Shown here piece by piece: positions 27,838 through 38,292 of a stretch of 41,560 nucleotides of DNA. Under the pieces are notes generated by a model, which did not search any database, was not told where the DNA came from, and saw only the letters and a program-made list of their open reading frames with translations. Each line of letters opens with the position of its first letter. Position 1 is the first letter of the stretch. The stretch comes from Arsenophonus sp046530935 (GTDB taxonomy: Bacteria; Pseudomonadota; Gammaproteobacteria; Enterobacterales; Enterobacteriaceae). The position numbers were made by a program, and so were the translations under genes. The stretch lies in contig JBHEQW010000010.1 of the NCBI GenBank assembly GCA_046530935.1, forward strand, positions 1-41,560, written 5' to 3'.

Positions 27838-28737
27838 TTATTTATTAAGATAAGTGCCCATACGTAAGGCTTCAATGCGTTTATCAAGAGGTGGATGAGA
27901 TAAAAACAACTCACTAAAAGATTTAGAACGGCCGTTAATACAAAAAGCTAGCATACTGCCAGCTTCCTGTGGTTCATAACTTGTTTTCAGACGCTGTAGC
28001 GCAGCAATCATTTTTTCTTTACCCACTAAATCAGCAGAACCTGCATCTGCACGGAATTCACGATAACGCGAAAACCACATAGTAATAATGCTAGCTAAAA
28101 TACCGAATACGATTTCTAGCACTACTGACACCACAAAGTAAATCATTGGATTCCCATTGATATTTTCATTTTCTTCATTTCCATTTTCATTATTGCTATT
28201 TGGTAAAAAGCCAGAGGCTAATTGAGCAATAATACGCGAAATAAAAATGACAAAAGTATTTACTATCCCTTGTAATAAAGTCATTGTTACCATATCCCCA
28301 TTAGCAATATGGCTGATCTCATGAGCGATAACCGCTTCTGCTTCATCACGATCCATGGCTTCTAGCAAACCTGTACTAACAGCAAGAAGTGACGCATCAC
28401 GGCGAGCTCCAGTGGCAAAAGCATTAATATCCTGTGCATTGTAAATAGCAACTTCTGGCATTTTAATACCAGCTTGATGAGACTGACGATTAACTGTATT
28501 TAATAACCAATGTTCCGTTTCTGTTGTCGGGCTTGCAATCACCTGCCCACCAACAGAACGTAATGCCATCCATTTTGAAATTACTAATGAGATAAATGAG
28601 CCACCAAAACCAAAAAGACCAGCCATAATTATTAACCCTGGAATGCTTTGTCCTTGGATACCAGTCAAACTCAAAATAATTCCAAATACAAACATTACTG
28701 CCAAGTTTGTAAGTAAAAACAAGGCTATTCGCATCAT
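27838..28737 (-). CDS. htpX: Membrane zinc metalloprotease HtpX
   Basis: Inner-membrane M48 protease involved in quality control of misfolded membrane proteins, alongside FtsH. It has 299 residues (E. coli 293). Two N-terminal membrane segments lie before residue 60. The zinc motif is AHEISHIANGD with His139, Glu140 and His143, and the third ligand is in SRYREFRADAGSADLVG. Two further membrane segments surround a short Asn/Glu-rich loop (NSNNENGNEENENINGN), slightly longer than in E. coli. Start MMRIALFLLTNLAVM is as in E. coli, with an aaggaaag ribosome binding site. It stands alone between IS relics; its usual neighbour prc is absent. Confidence 0.97.
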   Translation of the reverse strand: MMRIALFLLTNLAVMFVFGIILSLTGIQGQSIPGLIIMAGLFGFGGSFISLVISKWMALRSVGGQVIASPTTETEHWLLNTVNRQSHQAGIKMPEVAIYNAQDINAFATGARRDASLLAVSTGLLEAMDRDEAEAVIAHEISHIANGDMVTMTLLQGIVNTFVIFISRIIAQLASGFLPNSNNENGNEENENINGNPMIYFVVSVVLEIVFGILASIITMWFSRYREFRADAGSADLVGKEKMIAALQRLKTSYEPQEAGSMLAFCINGRSKSFSELFLSHPPLDKRIEALRMGTYLNK

Positions 28738-28792
28738 AAAAATTGCTTTCCTTATATTAATTAATAACGATTAATACTAAATTAGTAATATA

Positions 28793-28821
28793 TAAATAAT
28801 GTTTTTTAATTATTTTTCAAG
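28793..28821 (-). promoter_or_regulatory. Candidate heat-shock (sigma-32-like) promoter of htpX
   Basis: Reading the - strand upstream of htpX, CTTGAA (28816-28821) is followed after about 13-14 bases by ACATTATTTA (28793-28802). This resembles the sigma-32 pattern CTTGAA...CCCATnT with an AT-shifted -10. htpX is a known heat-shock gene in E. coli. The match is by eye in AT-rich DNA, so it is suggestive only. Confidence 0.4.
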
Positions 28822-28945
28822 CTCTTTCTTGTTCAGATATAAAAAAATTCAACTTTATATAAAAAAACTAGCATTTATATATAAATAAATTTATAATAAA
28901 CTTATTATTTTTTATAAAACTAGTGTAATTAAAAGCTATATACAA

Positions 28946-30174
28946 GAGTTATTAGAAATAACTTGCATATGATGGTTTAACCCATTCTCTCGGCTATGAT
29001 GCTTTCTAAATCTGTTATCCATACTTAAATTAGACGTTGCTTACAACCAGGATCAGCAGCTGAAATATCCAACTTTAAGCAAGCCGATCCAGCTTTTTTG
29101 AGCATAATGGATATTTTTCTTGAATCATAATTCTTCTCAATCTTTCTCATGCTTCTTCATCTTCATCGCTGCAGATAGATGATATATGGATACACACATG
29201 GATACTTAGATAAAAAGCTTGCTAATAAAACATAAATGGCTTATTAGTGTGATCGTGACTCTCTTCTCTTACTAGTCAGACCTCTCTCCAGAGGCTCTGG
29301 CTTGACTTTCTGTTAGCGTGCTTTTTAGAAGTGAAAGCTAACACACTACTTGTGTTTTGTATACTCAATAGCGTTACTGCTGCCTGTATGGGAATACATT
29401 TGCTACGTTGCATTCCAAAAAACCAAGAAAACCATCTCTCCCAGAAAGTCTAGGAGAGACTGTTAAGTCTTATGCCATCGCAAGTCATGTAAGAAATTTG
29501 TCAAAATTAACTTTTAACTCTCGATAACCATCTTCAATCACAACTACATCCTTACCTTCATGCTCACTGATATCAATAATGATTAGCATGCAAAGTCAGA
29601 TCAGCTTGCCTAAGATAACCGTATATGCCATCGGGCAAAAAATACAGGTAGCTAAGTACCTCTTAAATTACGCAAGGCAACATTAAATCTGCTATTCAAT
29701 CCATTCCTATTTCAGTAGGGTACTGATAGTTATTTTGCAGAGATAGCATTTGTTTTTTTCACTAAAAAGCCACACCCTAAAAGCTTTATATAAAGATCAG
29801 TAGTGTAAATGCCTTATAGATACAGAGATATGGCAGCAACTCACTCTTCGCTGCTTTTTTAACGTTTCAGATAAAGCGTTAGCAATAAGCTGTTGAAGCA
29901 TGTTCCATTTGCTGCTGCTATTCTCTCTTACCATTACCTTAGGCACTTTAATCTCAACATCGTCAATAGCAGTCTGTATTGTTTACTCTAAGAACTAACC
30001 GCTATTGACAATAGTATTATGATGGTGGTTGTGTCCGTCGACAAACTGATGCCTGTAAGTGCAGCTTTTCATGGCATATCATCTCTCTATTGTTGAAATT
30101 ATTCAAGAAATTAATTAGTAGATATATACCATACTATTTCAGAAACAACTATACACTAGAAATGAGGATAACTC
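28946..30174 (-). mobile_element. Degraded IS256-family element, copy C
   Basis: A full-length relic of about 1.2 kb on the - strand. The outer end at 28946 (gagttattag) and the other end near 30161-30174 (aatgaggataactc) resemble the ends of the other copies. In reverse translation DDVEIKVPKV (family GDVELKVPKV) is near the N-terminus. PDGIYGYLRQADLTLHANHY (family DGIYxNVRxEDxxLCxLV) follows, then VVVIEDGYRELKVNF (about 29508-29550). DGFLGFLECNVANVFPYRQQ and VYKTQV follow in the next block, and QKSWIGLL lies near the C-terminus. Stops and frameshifts are numerous. Confidence 0.85.
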
Positions 30175-30241
30175 AGAATTAGTTAGCAAAATTTCGTATG
30201 GCATCTAATTTAAAAGCTTATTTTATTATTATAATTAGTTT

Positions 30242-30269
30242 TTGAACTTTAGCCAAATAAGTATACTAT
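30242..30269 (+). promoter_or_regulatory. Candidate promoter of ychE
   Basis: TTGAAC (30242-30247), a 16-base spacer and TACTAT (30264-30269) resemble a sigma-70 promoter about 100 bases before the gene. It lies just outside IS256 copy C, in DNA that appears ancestral. AT richness makes chance matches common. Confidence 0.35.
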
Positions 30270-30369
30270 GCTAGTATAAAGTATTTTTTCTTGCATAATG
30301 TTAAAAATTATTTTGTTATGAATAATTAATTTTTAGCTAAGCGTTAACATTTGATTGAGGGACTCAATT

Positions 30370-31014
30370 GTGGTTGCTGGTTTACTGGATCTTCCTAATT
30401 ATATTAAGTTTTTTTTAAGTCTTTTTGCATTAGTGAATCCAATAGGAATTTTGCCTGTGTTTATTAGTATGACTAATTATCAATCTGTGGCAGAAAGAAA
30501 TCGTACTAATTTGGTGGCTAATTTCTCTGTAGCAATTATTTTATGTATTTCGTTATTACTGGGTGATGTTTTTTTAAAATTATTTGGCATTTCTATTGAT
30601 TCTTTTCGTATTGCTGGCGGGATAGTTATTGCGGCCATTGCTATGTCTATGATTAGTGGTCGAATAGGTGAAAATAAGCATAATAAACAAAAAAAATCAG
30701 AAACTGGCATTCGTGATAGCATTGGAGTTGTTCCTTTAGCACTACCATTAATGGCTGGGCCTGGATCAATCAGTTCATGTATTGTCTGGTCATCTCGTTG
30801 GCTTGGATGGCAAAATTTAGTTGGTCTATCGTTAACTTGTATATTTTTTACTTTATCTTGTTGGTTGCTTTTTCGATCAGCAACAATTCTAGTTAAGTAT
30901 TTAGGGCAAACTGGTATTAATATTATTACTCGTATTATGGGATTGTTATTAATGTCACTTGGGATTGAGTTTATTATCACAGGAACAAAATCTGTTTTCC
31001 CTGGATTACTTTAA
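30370..31014 (+). CDS. ychE: MarC-family (UPF0056) inner membrane protein YchE
   Basis: Polytopic membrane protein of the MarC/UPF0056 family; its transport or other function is not established. It is clearly the YchE type: FALVNPIGILPVFISMTNYQ, FGISIDSFRIAGGIVIAAIAMSMISG, SIGVVPLALPLMAGPGSISS and the C-terminal QTGINIITRIMGLLLMSLGIEFI match E. coli YchE almost block by block. Six membrane segments are visible. I start it at GTG 30370 (214 residues, E. coli 215), with a gagg nine bases upstream. The TTG at 30355 would add five residues and place the start on the Shine-Dalgarno itself. Confidence 0.94.
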   Translation: MVAGLLDLPNYIKFFLSLFALVNPIGILPVFISMTNYQSVAERNRTNLVANFSVAIILCISLLLGDVFLKLFGISIDSFRIAGGIVIAAIAMSMISGRIGENKHNKQKKSETGIRDSIGVVPLALPLMAGPGSISSCIVWSSRWLGWQNLVGLSLTCIFFTLSCWLLFRSATILVKYLGQTGINIITRIMGLLLMSLGIEFIITGTKSVFPGLL

Positions 31015-31040
31015 ATGAGTAATAATATTATAGCTCATTT
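31013..31040 (+). terminator. Weak hairpin after ychE
   Basis: A 7-bp stem aaatgag (31013-31019) with ctcattt (31034-31040) overlaps the ychE stop codon and is followed by AT-rich sequence without a clean T run. A possible terminator, but weak. Confidence 0.35.
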
Positions 31041-31200
31041 ATAATTATAAATTATTCAAAAAATTTTAAATATTAATTTTGGCATAAAAAACCTAATAAA
31101 TAATTTTATTTATATAATAATTAAAAATTTCATGAATTATCAATCTATTATAAAAGTAATATTTATGCTTAAAAAATACTTTTTCCAAATAATAGAAAAA

Positions 31201-32299
31201 GAGTTTTATGTTCATTTCTAGTGTATGATGTTTCAGAGAAGCTGGTAGAATCATGCTGATTAATTTCATAAATGATTTCAACATAGAGAAATAATATTAG
31301 CATGAAAAAATATACCATACAGAAGTATTCGAGAAACTAGATGTTATATGTAACTCCATGCATGAACCGATCAATAATCTCCCTGCCATGTAGCTAATAG
31401 ATATTGCCGTTTAGGCAGAGCTTGAAGCCGTACTACCAATAACAGATGCTGAACCGCCGTCTTCTCTACCTGGAATTCCATACATGCCGTCGTCCGTAAT
31501 GATTATTTACTACAACTAACTATACAAACTAATATAGGCGATGTTGAAATTAAAGTGCCTAAGATCAGTTAGATCGCAGACGCAACAAAATATACTCCAA
31601 TAGCTTATTCCTACAGTCTTATCTAAAGCATACAAAAAGCATCGAATAAGTTGGCTAGCATGACTCTTTGTAGTTTGCAAGGTATTTGCAGCGGTGATTT
31701 TTACGAAGCTATGTGTGGTTTTTAGATGAAAAAAACACATCCTGTCTCTGATAGGTAACTATCATTACCAGATTGGAATATGAATGGATTGAATAGCAGA
31801 TCTAATGTTACCTTGCCTAATTTAAACGATAGTAGCTATCTATATTTCTTCGCCGATGGCATATACAGTTCTCTATCAGGAAGCTAAACGCTTTTGCTTG
31901 CTGGTCATTATTGGCATCACTTGGCATGTATGTAAGAAACTAGTTGAAGCTGAAGCTTCTTATTTGAGAGTCATAAGCTAATTGTATCAAACTTCTCAAT
32001 GGCCTGTTAGATCTAGGCTTAATTATATTTTCCAGGCTTTCTACGTGGGACGCTAGTGTCCTTGATTTTTTAGAATAAAATTGCCAGTATTCATGGACAC
32101 GCAGCAGCAACGCTGTTGTCAGACAAAATAGCTAAAATGTGCGCGCTTTACTTCAATAAAAAGTATGCAACAGAAAGTTAAAGCTGAGCTGTTTGGCTGC
32201 CTAGTTAAGAACTGCAATACTGGTAATAAAGCCATTGATGTTTTATTGGTAATGTTTTCAGCGAAGTATCTTGAACCGATGAAGAAGGCTGGAGAAAAA
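31201..32299 (+). mobile_element. Degraded IS256-family element, copy B, 5' part
   Basis: The left inverted repeat is at 31201-31228 (gttttatgttcatttctagtgtatg). Transposase fragments, in order: KIYHTEVFEKLDVICNSMHE, AELEAVL, GDVEIKVPK (31537-31563), a DGIY block at about 31855, VEAEASYL, and QQKVKAELFGCLVKN with AIDVLLVMFSAKY (about 32168-32270). The last two match the family PKSVQPKAKADLHEIW...KAFDxFIETYGAKY. The order and spacing equal those of copy A. It is interrupted after about 32299 by IS91 copy 2 and resumes at about 34366. Confidence 0.85.
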
Positions 32300-34365
32300 A
32301 TGAACGTGGCACACACTATGGTATGAGTCTGCCCAAGCAGAGAGAGCCACGCTGCTTCTGTGAAGTTGATAATCTAAATAATGCTTTATACTATACAATA
32401 TATTGATATTTTAGAAATTCATTCAGATGTCTAGGAATAAATTTCCTAAAAATGAAAAACCGGATAAATCAGAAAGATAACAGGCGACTTCATGTGTTAC
32501 ATATCGCCTGTTTATCCGAAACACTTTATGATCTCCATCACTAAATTAATAATAACAGAGACATTAAATTTTTTATGATGACAAAAACCCCTATACAGAA
32601 ATCTCTCAAAGTAACTCAGTCCATAATTTTTTATCCATACGCAAGTATTATTCTTACATCTAATCATAATTATGCTATGTGTTAAGAACATAAATGGCAT
32701 CAAACCTATGACACTGGATATAACTGTATTAATGGAATTATGAGTGGAAAATATAATTACAGATGAATTCATTCCTTATAGAGAACTAGAGATAATTCAC
32801 TGTCATCCTTAGCCGGATGACAAATATAAAGATAACTAGGTCGATAGACATCACGAATGCGGACAGGATAACGATTTCTATTTATTTAACAAATACAAAG
32901 ATGGTGATTTATCTAGATGTATATCTAATAACCACCGATTAACTGAACCACTTTTCAGTATTGATGATAACAGAAACAAGTTTCGTAAAAAAATATGCTG
33001 AAAGTGTCAAGTCGTGTGAAGCCTTCTATAATTGTAGAGCTATCGAGAAAAATCTTGTCTGAAGCAAATATCAAATCTGAGAGTGTATACAGCACTATTG
33101 CCGTGATCATGCTGAATATTACTATCGCGGGTTTTCTACAAAAAAAACTGTAAGTATAAAAAGCATGCAGTTCATGCGGCGTTAAAGGTAGAGAGCACTG
33201 ATTAGAACAGCAGGCTAATATTTTATCCAACTAAAACTGGCAACATATTGCTTTCACTATCTATCATATTCTTTAGCTTTGTTTTTAACAACAACTGGCC
33301 TCTATTAAATATACAATGTTTCGCGCCGAGTCAACGCTCTATGCTGCAAGTGCGCACGCAAACATGGCATTGAAATTGGTATCTTTTTCCTTTTACACTT
33401 ATGGTTAAATAACTTAAGCACATCTACATGTTCATGTATTTCTTGCCACTAGCTGTCTAGATATTAAACATTCTGTATAGTTGAACTGTTCTTCAAAAAA
33501 AATAGCGATAAAAGAAATCTAGCTAGGCGCCGTCATCAGGCTTCTGCGTCATAGGTATGATCTGATAAATTCCACTATAGCCTTTCCACTGAACTGTATC
33601 AAATCAGATCATCAGTACCATGAAGGATTTGGTAGCATTACCTAAAAAAGGCACAGTATGGAGTTTAGTGGAAAGTGCAATTCTCTAAAAAAATGAAAGG
33701 AAGTATTGTTGGTATAAGTATAAAATACATCTGGCGTTACATTAAACGCCAATCAGTATCCGCATTAAAACTATGCTATTACTGAATGAGGAGTGGTTGT
33801 ACATCATTACTATAATCATGGGACTAGGTAGTATAGTAGCAAATCCTGACATAAAAAAGGTAATAGGAGGTCCCCTATATCAGAAATATTCTGGAGAGAT
33901 ATGTTAAGTTGATAAGTTACTATGGTTTTTTGTTAAATCGTAAACGAGAAAAACACTATTGTCGAAGGTATATATAATGTATTGGAGATGAAGGCAAATA
34001 AAAAAACTCAAAAAATCTAGGGTTTCTAGGTGCTGACAGAAGAATTACTGAGCACAAATGTCTACAAATACATTCTCTGTGCGGCAGATGCCACTTTTTA
34101 TAGATGCATAGCTTAAGCAAGCATGTAAGCTCTTTCTTGTCAAAAAGAATGAGTGAAATGGAAAAACGATGCTTATTAAGGTAAGATCCATAGGATAGAC
34201 TGGTTAATATCTCGAAAATTAGTGCATTAGATAATTAGATCAAAGACTACACACTCTGATTAAAGTTTAACTTACAATAAATCTAGCAAACTAATTCTAT
34301 CTCCTTTTACTAATAAAGGATGGCTTTTAGTTTTTACTTAAATAGCTATTTAATTTCCTAACCAT
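32300..34365 (+). mobile_element. Degraded IS91-family element, copy 2 (inserted in IS256 copy B)
   Basis: About 2.07 kb on the + strand. Recognisable IS91-family transposase blocks: FNNNWPLLN (about 33285-33310), LHVHV near 33424, RLLRHRYDLINST (33538-33576), VVHHYYNHGTR (33793-33828), YYGFLLNRKREK (33918-33953), and near the end KYILCAADATFYR and FLSKRMSEMEKRCLL. These follow the order of the enterobacterial IS91-like transposases that carry the Y2 domain (QAVIRLLRHSYDL, IVHHYYDH, YYGFLSNRKR, RLHEMxKRWL). Stops and frameshifts are frequent. The right terminal segment (about 34255-34365) is shared with 24065-24175 (inverted) and 26598-26668. Flanks read tggagaaaa and tggagaata, close to a direct repeat, though IS91 elements are not known to duplicate their target. 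Confidence 0.82.
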
Positions 34366-34705
34366 TGGAGAATAACTTCTGCCATTCTATGGCTTCCAGT
34401 CAGACCACACTTGTCGTCAATAAAAAAAAGAATCAGATTGAATCTACTTTTGCTACAGGTGAAGACTACAGAAGCCTACGCGTTAAAGAAGTGTGGTTCG
34501 AGAAAAACAACTCTTTTAATGTTATTTAAGCTGGTACAGTTTATTCAGAAAAGTTGATACAAACTAAAGTAATTTGATCTGTTTGACTGACCACTATAGT
34601 AGCAAACAACATCTAATTTAAGGATGGAGAACAAATTCGCGAAACATCAAAGTGTAGCTGTATGGCCTATGACCGCGTCATACACTAGATTTACTAATAA
34701 TTTAT
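34366..34705 (+). mobile_element. Degraded IS256-family element, copy B, 3' part
   Basis: C-terminal transposase remains after the IS91 insertion: NQIESTFATGEDYRSLRVKE then EVWFEKNNSFNVI (about 34430-34535), aligning with NPIESTFATVRHRTxRTKGCLSRKTALAMVFKL. The right end cactagatttactaataat (about 34684-34702) matches copy A. The frame carries several stops. Confidence 0.82.
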
Positions 34706-34949
34706 TTTATGTTTGTAAAATAACAATTATTAGTCATGGTAAGCCTCATTATCTAGAGCTAAAAAAATAATATCATGGGTTAATTGATAGATTTCTGGTA
34801 ACTTATCTGTTAAATTGATGTAATCTTGGCATTTTGTATTAATCCATCATAAAAAACCACTATTTTCTATCTACAGCTGATATTGATTCTCTATTTGTCC
34901 ATAGCTCTTATCACATTTCGGCAGATAGCATGTTTATTTTTGAATAATT
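34706..34949 (-). other. Short unassigned stretch with a residual open frame
   Basis: Between the right end of IS256 copy B and the 3' end of the IS481 relic. On the - strand TKCQDYINLTDKLPEIYQLT is followed by HDIIFLALDNEAYHD and a stop, about 35 codons without interruption. I do not recognise the family, and it has no start codon or ribosome binding site. It could be the 3' end of a host gene cut off by the transposons. Confidence 0.35.
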
Positions 34950-36040
34950 GATGGTTGCTTTTGAAGCAATCCTTTCATAGACTGTAATGTAGTTTTACTA
35001 GCTAATACTAATTATGGTAATTTCTGATTGTACAATCAAATATATCGATGTCGAGTGATCTCGAACTATTGAGCAGAATTTAAATAATAGCTTTGCAGCT
35101 CACCTATCTTTTATACGCAAATTAATAGCTTTTATTATATTATTTTTTTAGGATGGATCTGCGGCTAATCGGTTTTCTATACCAAGATCTGTACATAAAC
35201 AAGAAACTTCATGTTTTTCGGTAGCTAAACATTTTTGCAGACCAAAAAAGCTGTATATAAATTCTTTGCCATTATATGTAAGCATCCAATGAATAATGTC
35301 ATTGGAGACATGCTTTGTTAAGATTATGTAAGCAATGTTGAGTATTCATTGGCATCTGGTGGCATCTGGTCTTATCTTTATGAAGACGGATAAAAACCAA
35401 TCAAGTTCCTAGAACTATATATATGAAAAGATAACGGCGTGAAGTTTTATTTTGTATTTTCGGAAAATATTTTATATCTGCGTGCAGATAACTAGGATCC
35501 TAGCTTTTAAAGGCTTTATGCGCAAAGATTTCAGCTGTCACTTCTCTCACTTGCATCATATTATACAAATTCCATACCAAGTGTCTACGTAAACAGAGAT
35601 CTATGTCAGATTGAAATACTTATGATGTTCAGAAATTTTCGTACGACTTGCTAGCAAGTTATTTAGAGTAGAGAAACCGTTTTTTAAAGAAAAACAACTA
35701 CAGTCTCCTGAGAGGGCAACAGCATTGTCAGCAAATAATTAGGAATATAACTGCAATCATCAACATCATCTTGTTTTTTTATTTGGCAACTATAAAATTA
35801 TGGTATACACCATAACGGTTAGATAAATTATAATGCATATTTTTTGCTGATCTGAATAGAACCTCTTATTAGGTATTGTAGTTAGCTGACAACGCAGTCC
35901 ATAGTCATGATATTTTTCACATCAACTATAATATCTCAATAGATATTTTGGCATGAATAGGGCTGGCGAGAATGGTTTATATAATCATCTCTAAGAAAAT
36001 ACCTGCCGCCGTTTTTTGATTCTATATCTCAAATAAATTG
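34950..36040 (-). mobile_element. Degraded IS481-family element, copy 2
   Basis: A nearly full-length IS481-family transposase relic on the - strand. Reverse translation gives, N- to C-terminal, DPSYLHADIKYFPKIQ then NKTSRRYLFIYI (35425-35499; family DPGYVHIDVKYLPQM..RRYLFVAIDRATRW), HKDKT, LTYNGKEFI (about 35254-35282; family LTDNGKEFTDR), GLQKCLATEKHEVSCLCTDL followed by GIENRL, LYNQKLP, and SKTTLQSMKGLLQKQPSII (about 34955-35005). The second catalytic aspartate is lost (DNG to YNG), and there are stops throughout. It lies between IS256 copies B and D. Confidence 0.87.
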
Positions 36041-36068
36041 ATTCTTATATAAGATATAGATCAGATAG

Positions 36069-37500
36069 TAGTTATTAGCAAGTTTGATGAATAATGCTCA
36101 TTATCTACTACGCGTTAGATATTTTGTTAATCAGTTCTACATTCTTAAATTGGATGTTGTTTACTGCCAATGTTAAAGCAAATCAAAATTTACTTAGCAA
36201 TTTCTAGCATTTTTGAGCAAGCTGTAATAGCTTAAATGGCATTGAATGAGTTGCTTTTCTCAAGCCACACTTCTTAGCGCTCAGCTTTATCTGGCTGTTG
36301 CAAACATAGATTTAATTAGATTTTTCGTTCTTAATTGACGGCTAGTATTCTGACTAGAAGTCGTAGAATGCCAGCAGCTCTTCTTAACTTTTCTACAGCT
36401 TATTTATCATTCTATAATATTTTGCTGAAAATTTTGCTAAAAAATCAAAGGATTTAATCAGCAGCATCATGAGACTCTCTTTGCTCTGGTAGCAGACTTC
36501 GCCCAGATTAGTTTTAACCTTCTGTTGCATGCTTTTTAGGAGTGAAGGTAGGAGATTAAGCTGTTTTGTGTACATAACAGCGTTGGTGCTTCGTGTCTTG
36601 GAATATCTTTACGATTGCATTCCAAAAACCAAGCTCACTATTTACAGTAGCAGGCCTGAGAGATACAGTTAATCCACGAGCTTGCAGGCCATTAAAAAAT
36701 TCAATTCCAAGTTCGCTTATAACTCTCAACAAGCATCTTCAATTATAACTTATAATGAGTTTCTTACATCCATGCATCAGTGATGCCTATAAATGAGCAG
36801 CAAGCAAAGGCGATTATTAGTTTACCTGAGAGTATTGTATACAGCATCAGCTAAGAAATAAACGTAGCGCATATATTTATTAAAAATCACGCATGTACCA
36901 TTGCCTATGCTATTCAAGCAATTCTTGTTTTAGTTTGCTTATTATTACTGACAAAAAGACCATATACTTTTTTATTGAGAAGGACCACTATCACCATTGC
37001 TTCTTGAAAATCACTGATGGAGCTTTGTCTCGCATGACAAAGCCATTCAAGAAACTCTTCGACGTTTTTTACACACTTTATATAATTGAGTCGCAATAAG
37101 CTATTGAAGCATATTTAGTTGCCCTTGCTATCCTCCAACTAAACTTTTAGGCACTTTAATTTTAACATTTCCAATACCTGTCTGTATTGTTCGGTGTTGT
37201 GAATAATAGTTACAAGCGACTGAAAAAATAAGACGCCTGTCAACAAGGCGGCATTTTTAGCATGTTGTCTGAGGTATTGTGCTTTGAGCTCAGCCTAAAA
37301 AGCGCTGTATTATAATGTGCCTGCCACCATTACGGATGAATTCATGCAAATGAACAGTGCTAATACTTAGTTTCGCGTATATTTGTGTGGTAAACTTTTT
37401 ATGGCATATCATATCTCTGATCTTAAAATTATATACGAAATAAATTAGTATTGTATGCTCACCATCTCAGAAATCCCATACATTAAAAATGATCATAAAC
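36069..37500 (-). mobile_element. Degraded IS256-family element, copy D
   Basis: About 1.43 kb on the - strand. Inverted-repeat-like ends lie at 36069 (agttattagcaag) and at 37481-37500 (cattaaaaatgatcataaac). The 60-codon reverse frame at 36914-37096 reads YIKCVKNVEEFLEWLC..., matching the family YLKRxKSVEELLPWLYLKGIS; it is a transposase fragment, not a gene. Nucleotide similarity to copy C is evident along the element, for example ttgcattccaaaaaaccaag near 29410 and its counterpart near 36615. selD remains begin at the very next base after its right end. Confidence 0.84.
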
Positions 37501-38286
37501 ATATGTTATACCTTTACTAGGTAGTAAATCCATTATGACTATTGCAATATTAGGTTTGCTGATTAAAAAGATTCTATATTAGCTAGCATAGAAAGTGATT
37601 GAAGAACTCATATAATAATCAGTATCCTTATATATTACTTGCTGGTGGTCATTTAATCAATACGCCAGAGGAGATATTTTGTCTTGCAGTGATTGCTATT
37701 ATTAATACCGATAAAGCAAAAAAAGGATACTACTTGTTTTTGAAGGAGTAAAATTGTTTTTAACTAAGTCAGTAGAAATTGGTATTTACATACCAGCAGA
37801 AAAAAGGTTTTTTTAAATAAACATCAATGACTTAGCTATCTAACTTATATGTCAATTAATTAAATTAGGCTCAAAGTTAGCAAATATTTATGGAGATTAA
37901 TACACTGTAATGACTGATGTGACTGGTTTTGGTTTGTTTAGAACATTAACTAAAATTTATTGGTAGGATGATTTATAGGCTATGGTGGCTTTTTTGCAAA
38001 TTACTAAATTATCGTATATTAAAAGTTATATTGAACAGAAGTGCGTTAACCAGGTTTAACTAAACATAAATTTTTAAGTTGCTGCTATTTTAACCTAGAT
38101 AACAGAACATTACAACCCGATGTGTTATGTTCACAAACAGCAAAAAGATCATTAATGGCAGTGTTTTACCTACAGTAATTTCTTAATTTAAATAAATTAC
38201 TAGACAAAATGATTTATCTTTTTAGTGAATCAACCAATTAGAGCAAATAAAACCTTTGTAGAGCCATGATTGAGATAATTGAATAA
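37501..38286 (+). pseudogene. selD: selD pseudogene, 5'-truncated (selenophosphate synthase)
   Basis: Decayed C-terminal two thirds of SelD, which makes selenophosphate for selenocysteine and selenouridine. Readable blocks, in E. coli order: LGSKPIMTIAILGLLIKK (family GGKPIMAIAILGWPINK), LAGGHLINTPEEIFCLAV, GVKLFLTKSVEIGI, AEKR, MTDVTGFGLFRTLTK, DVLCSQTAKRSLMAV (family DLLCDPQTSGGLLLAV) and the end RAMIEIIE-stop (family RAMVEIR). The N-terminal third with the catalytic Cys/Lys region is missing; IS256 copy D occupies its place. Frameshifts and stops disrupt the rest. Confidence 0.92.
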
Positions 38287-38292
38287 TCTTAT

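Noticed and set aside
31093..33230. Reverse-strand frames at 31093-31284, 31516-31740, 32119-32316, 32512-32772 and 32955-33230
   Set aside because: They lie opposite IS256 copy B and IS91 copy 2, whose coding remains read on the + strand. They are chance frames in AT-rich DNA.
32290..34374. Target-site duplication (tggagaaaa / tggagaata) taken as proof of a DDE-type element
   Set aside because: The internal blocks are IS91-like, and that family is not known to duplicate its target. The similarity may be ancestral IS256 sequence or chance, so it is noted but not used as evidence.
36914..37096. 60-codon reverse frame resembling a small coiled-coil protein
   Set aside because: NVEEFLEWL and its surroundings match the NVEELLPWL region of IS256 transposase, so it is a fragment of copy D.
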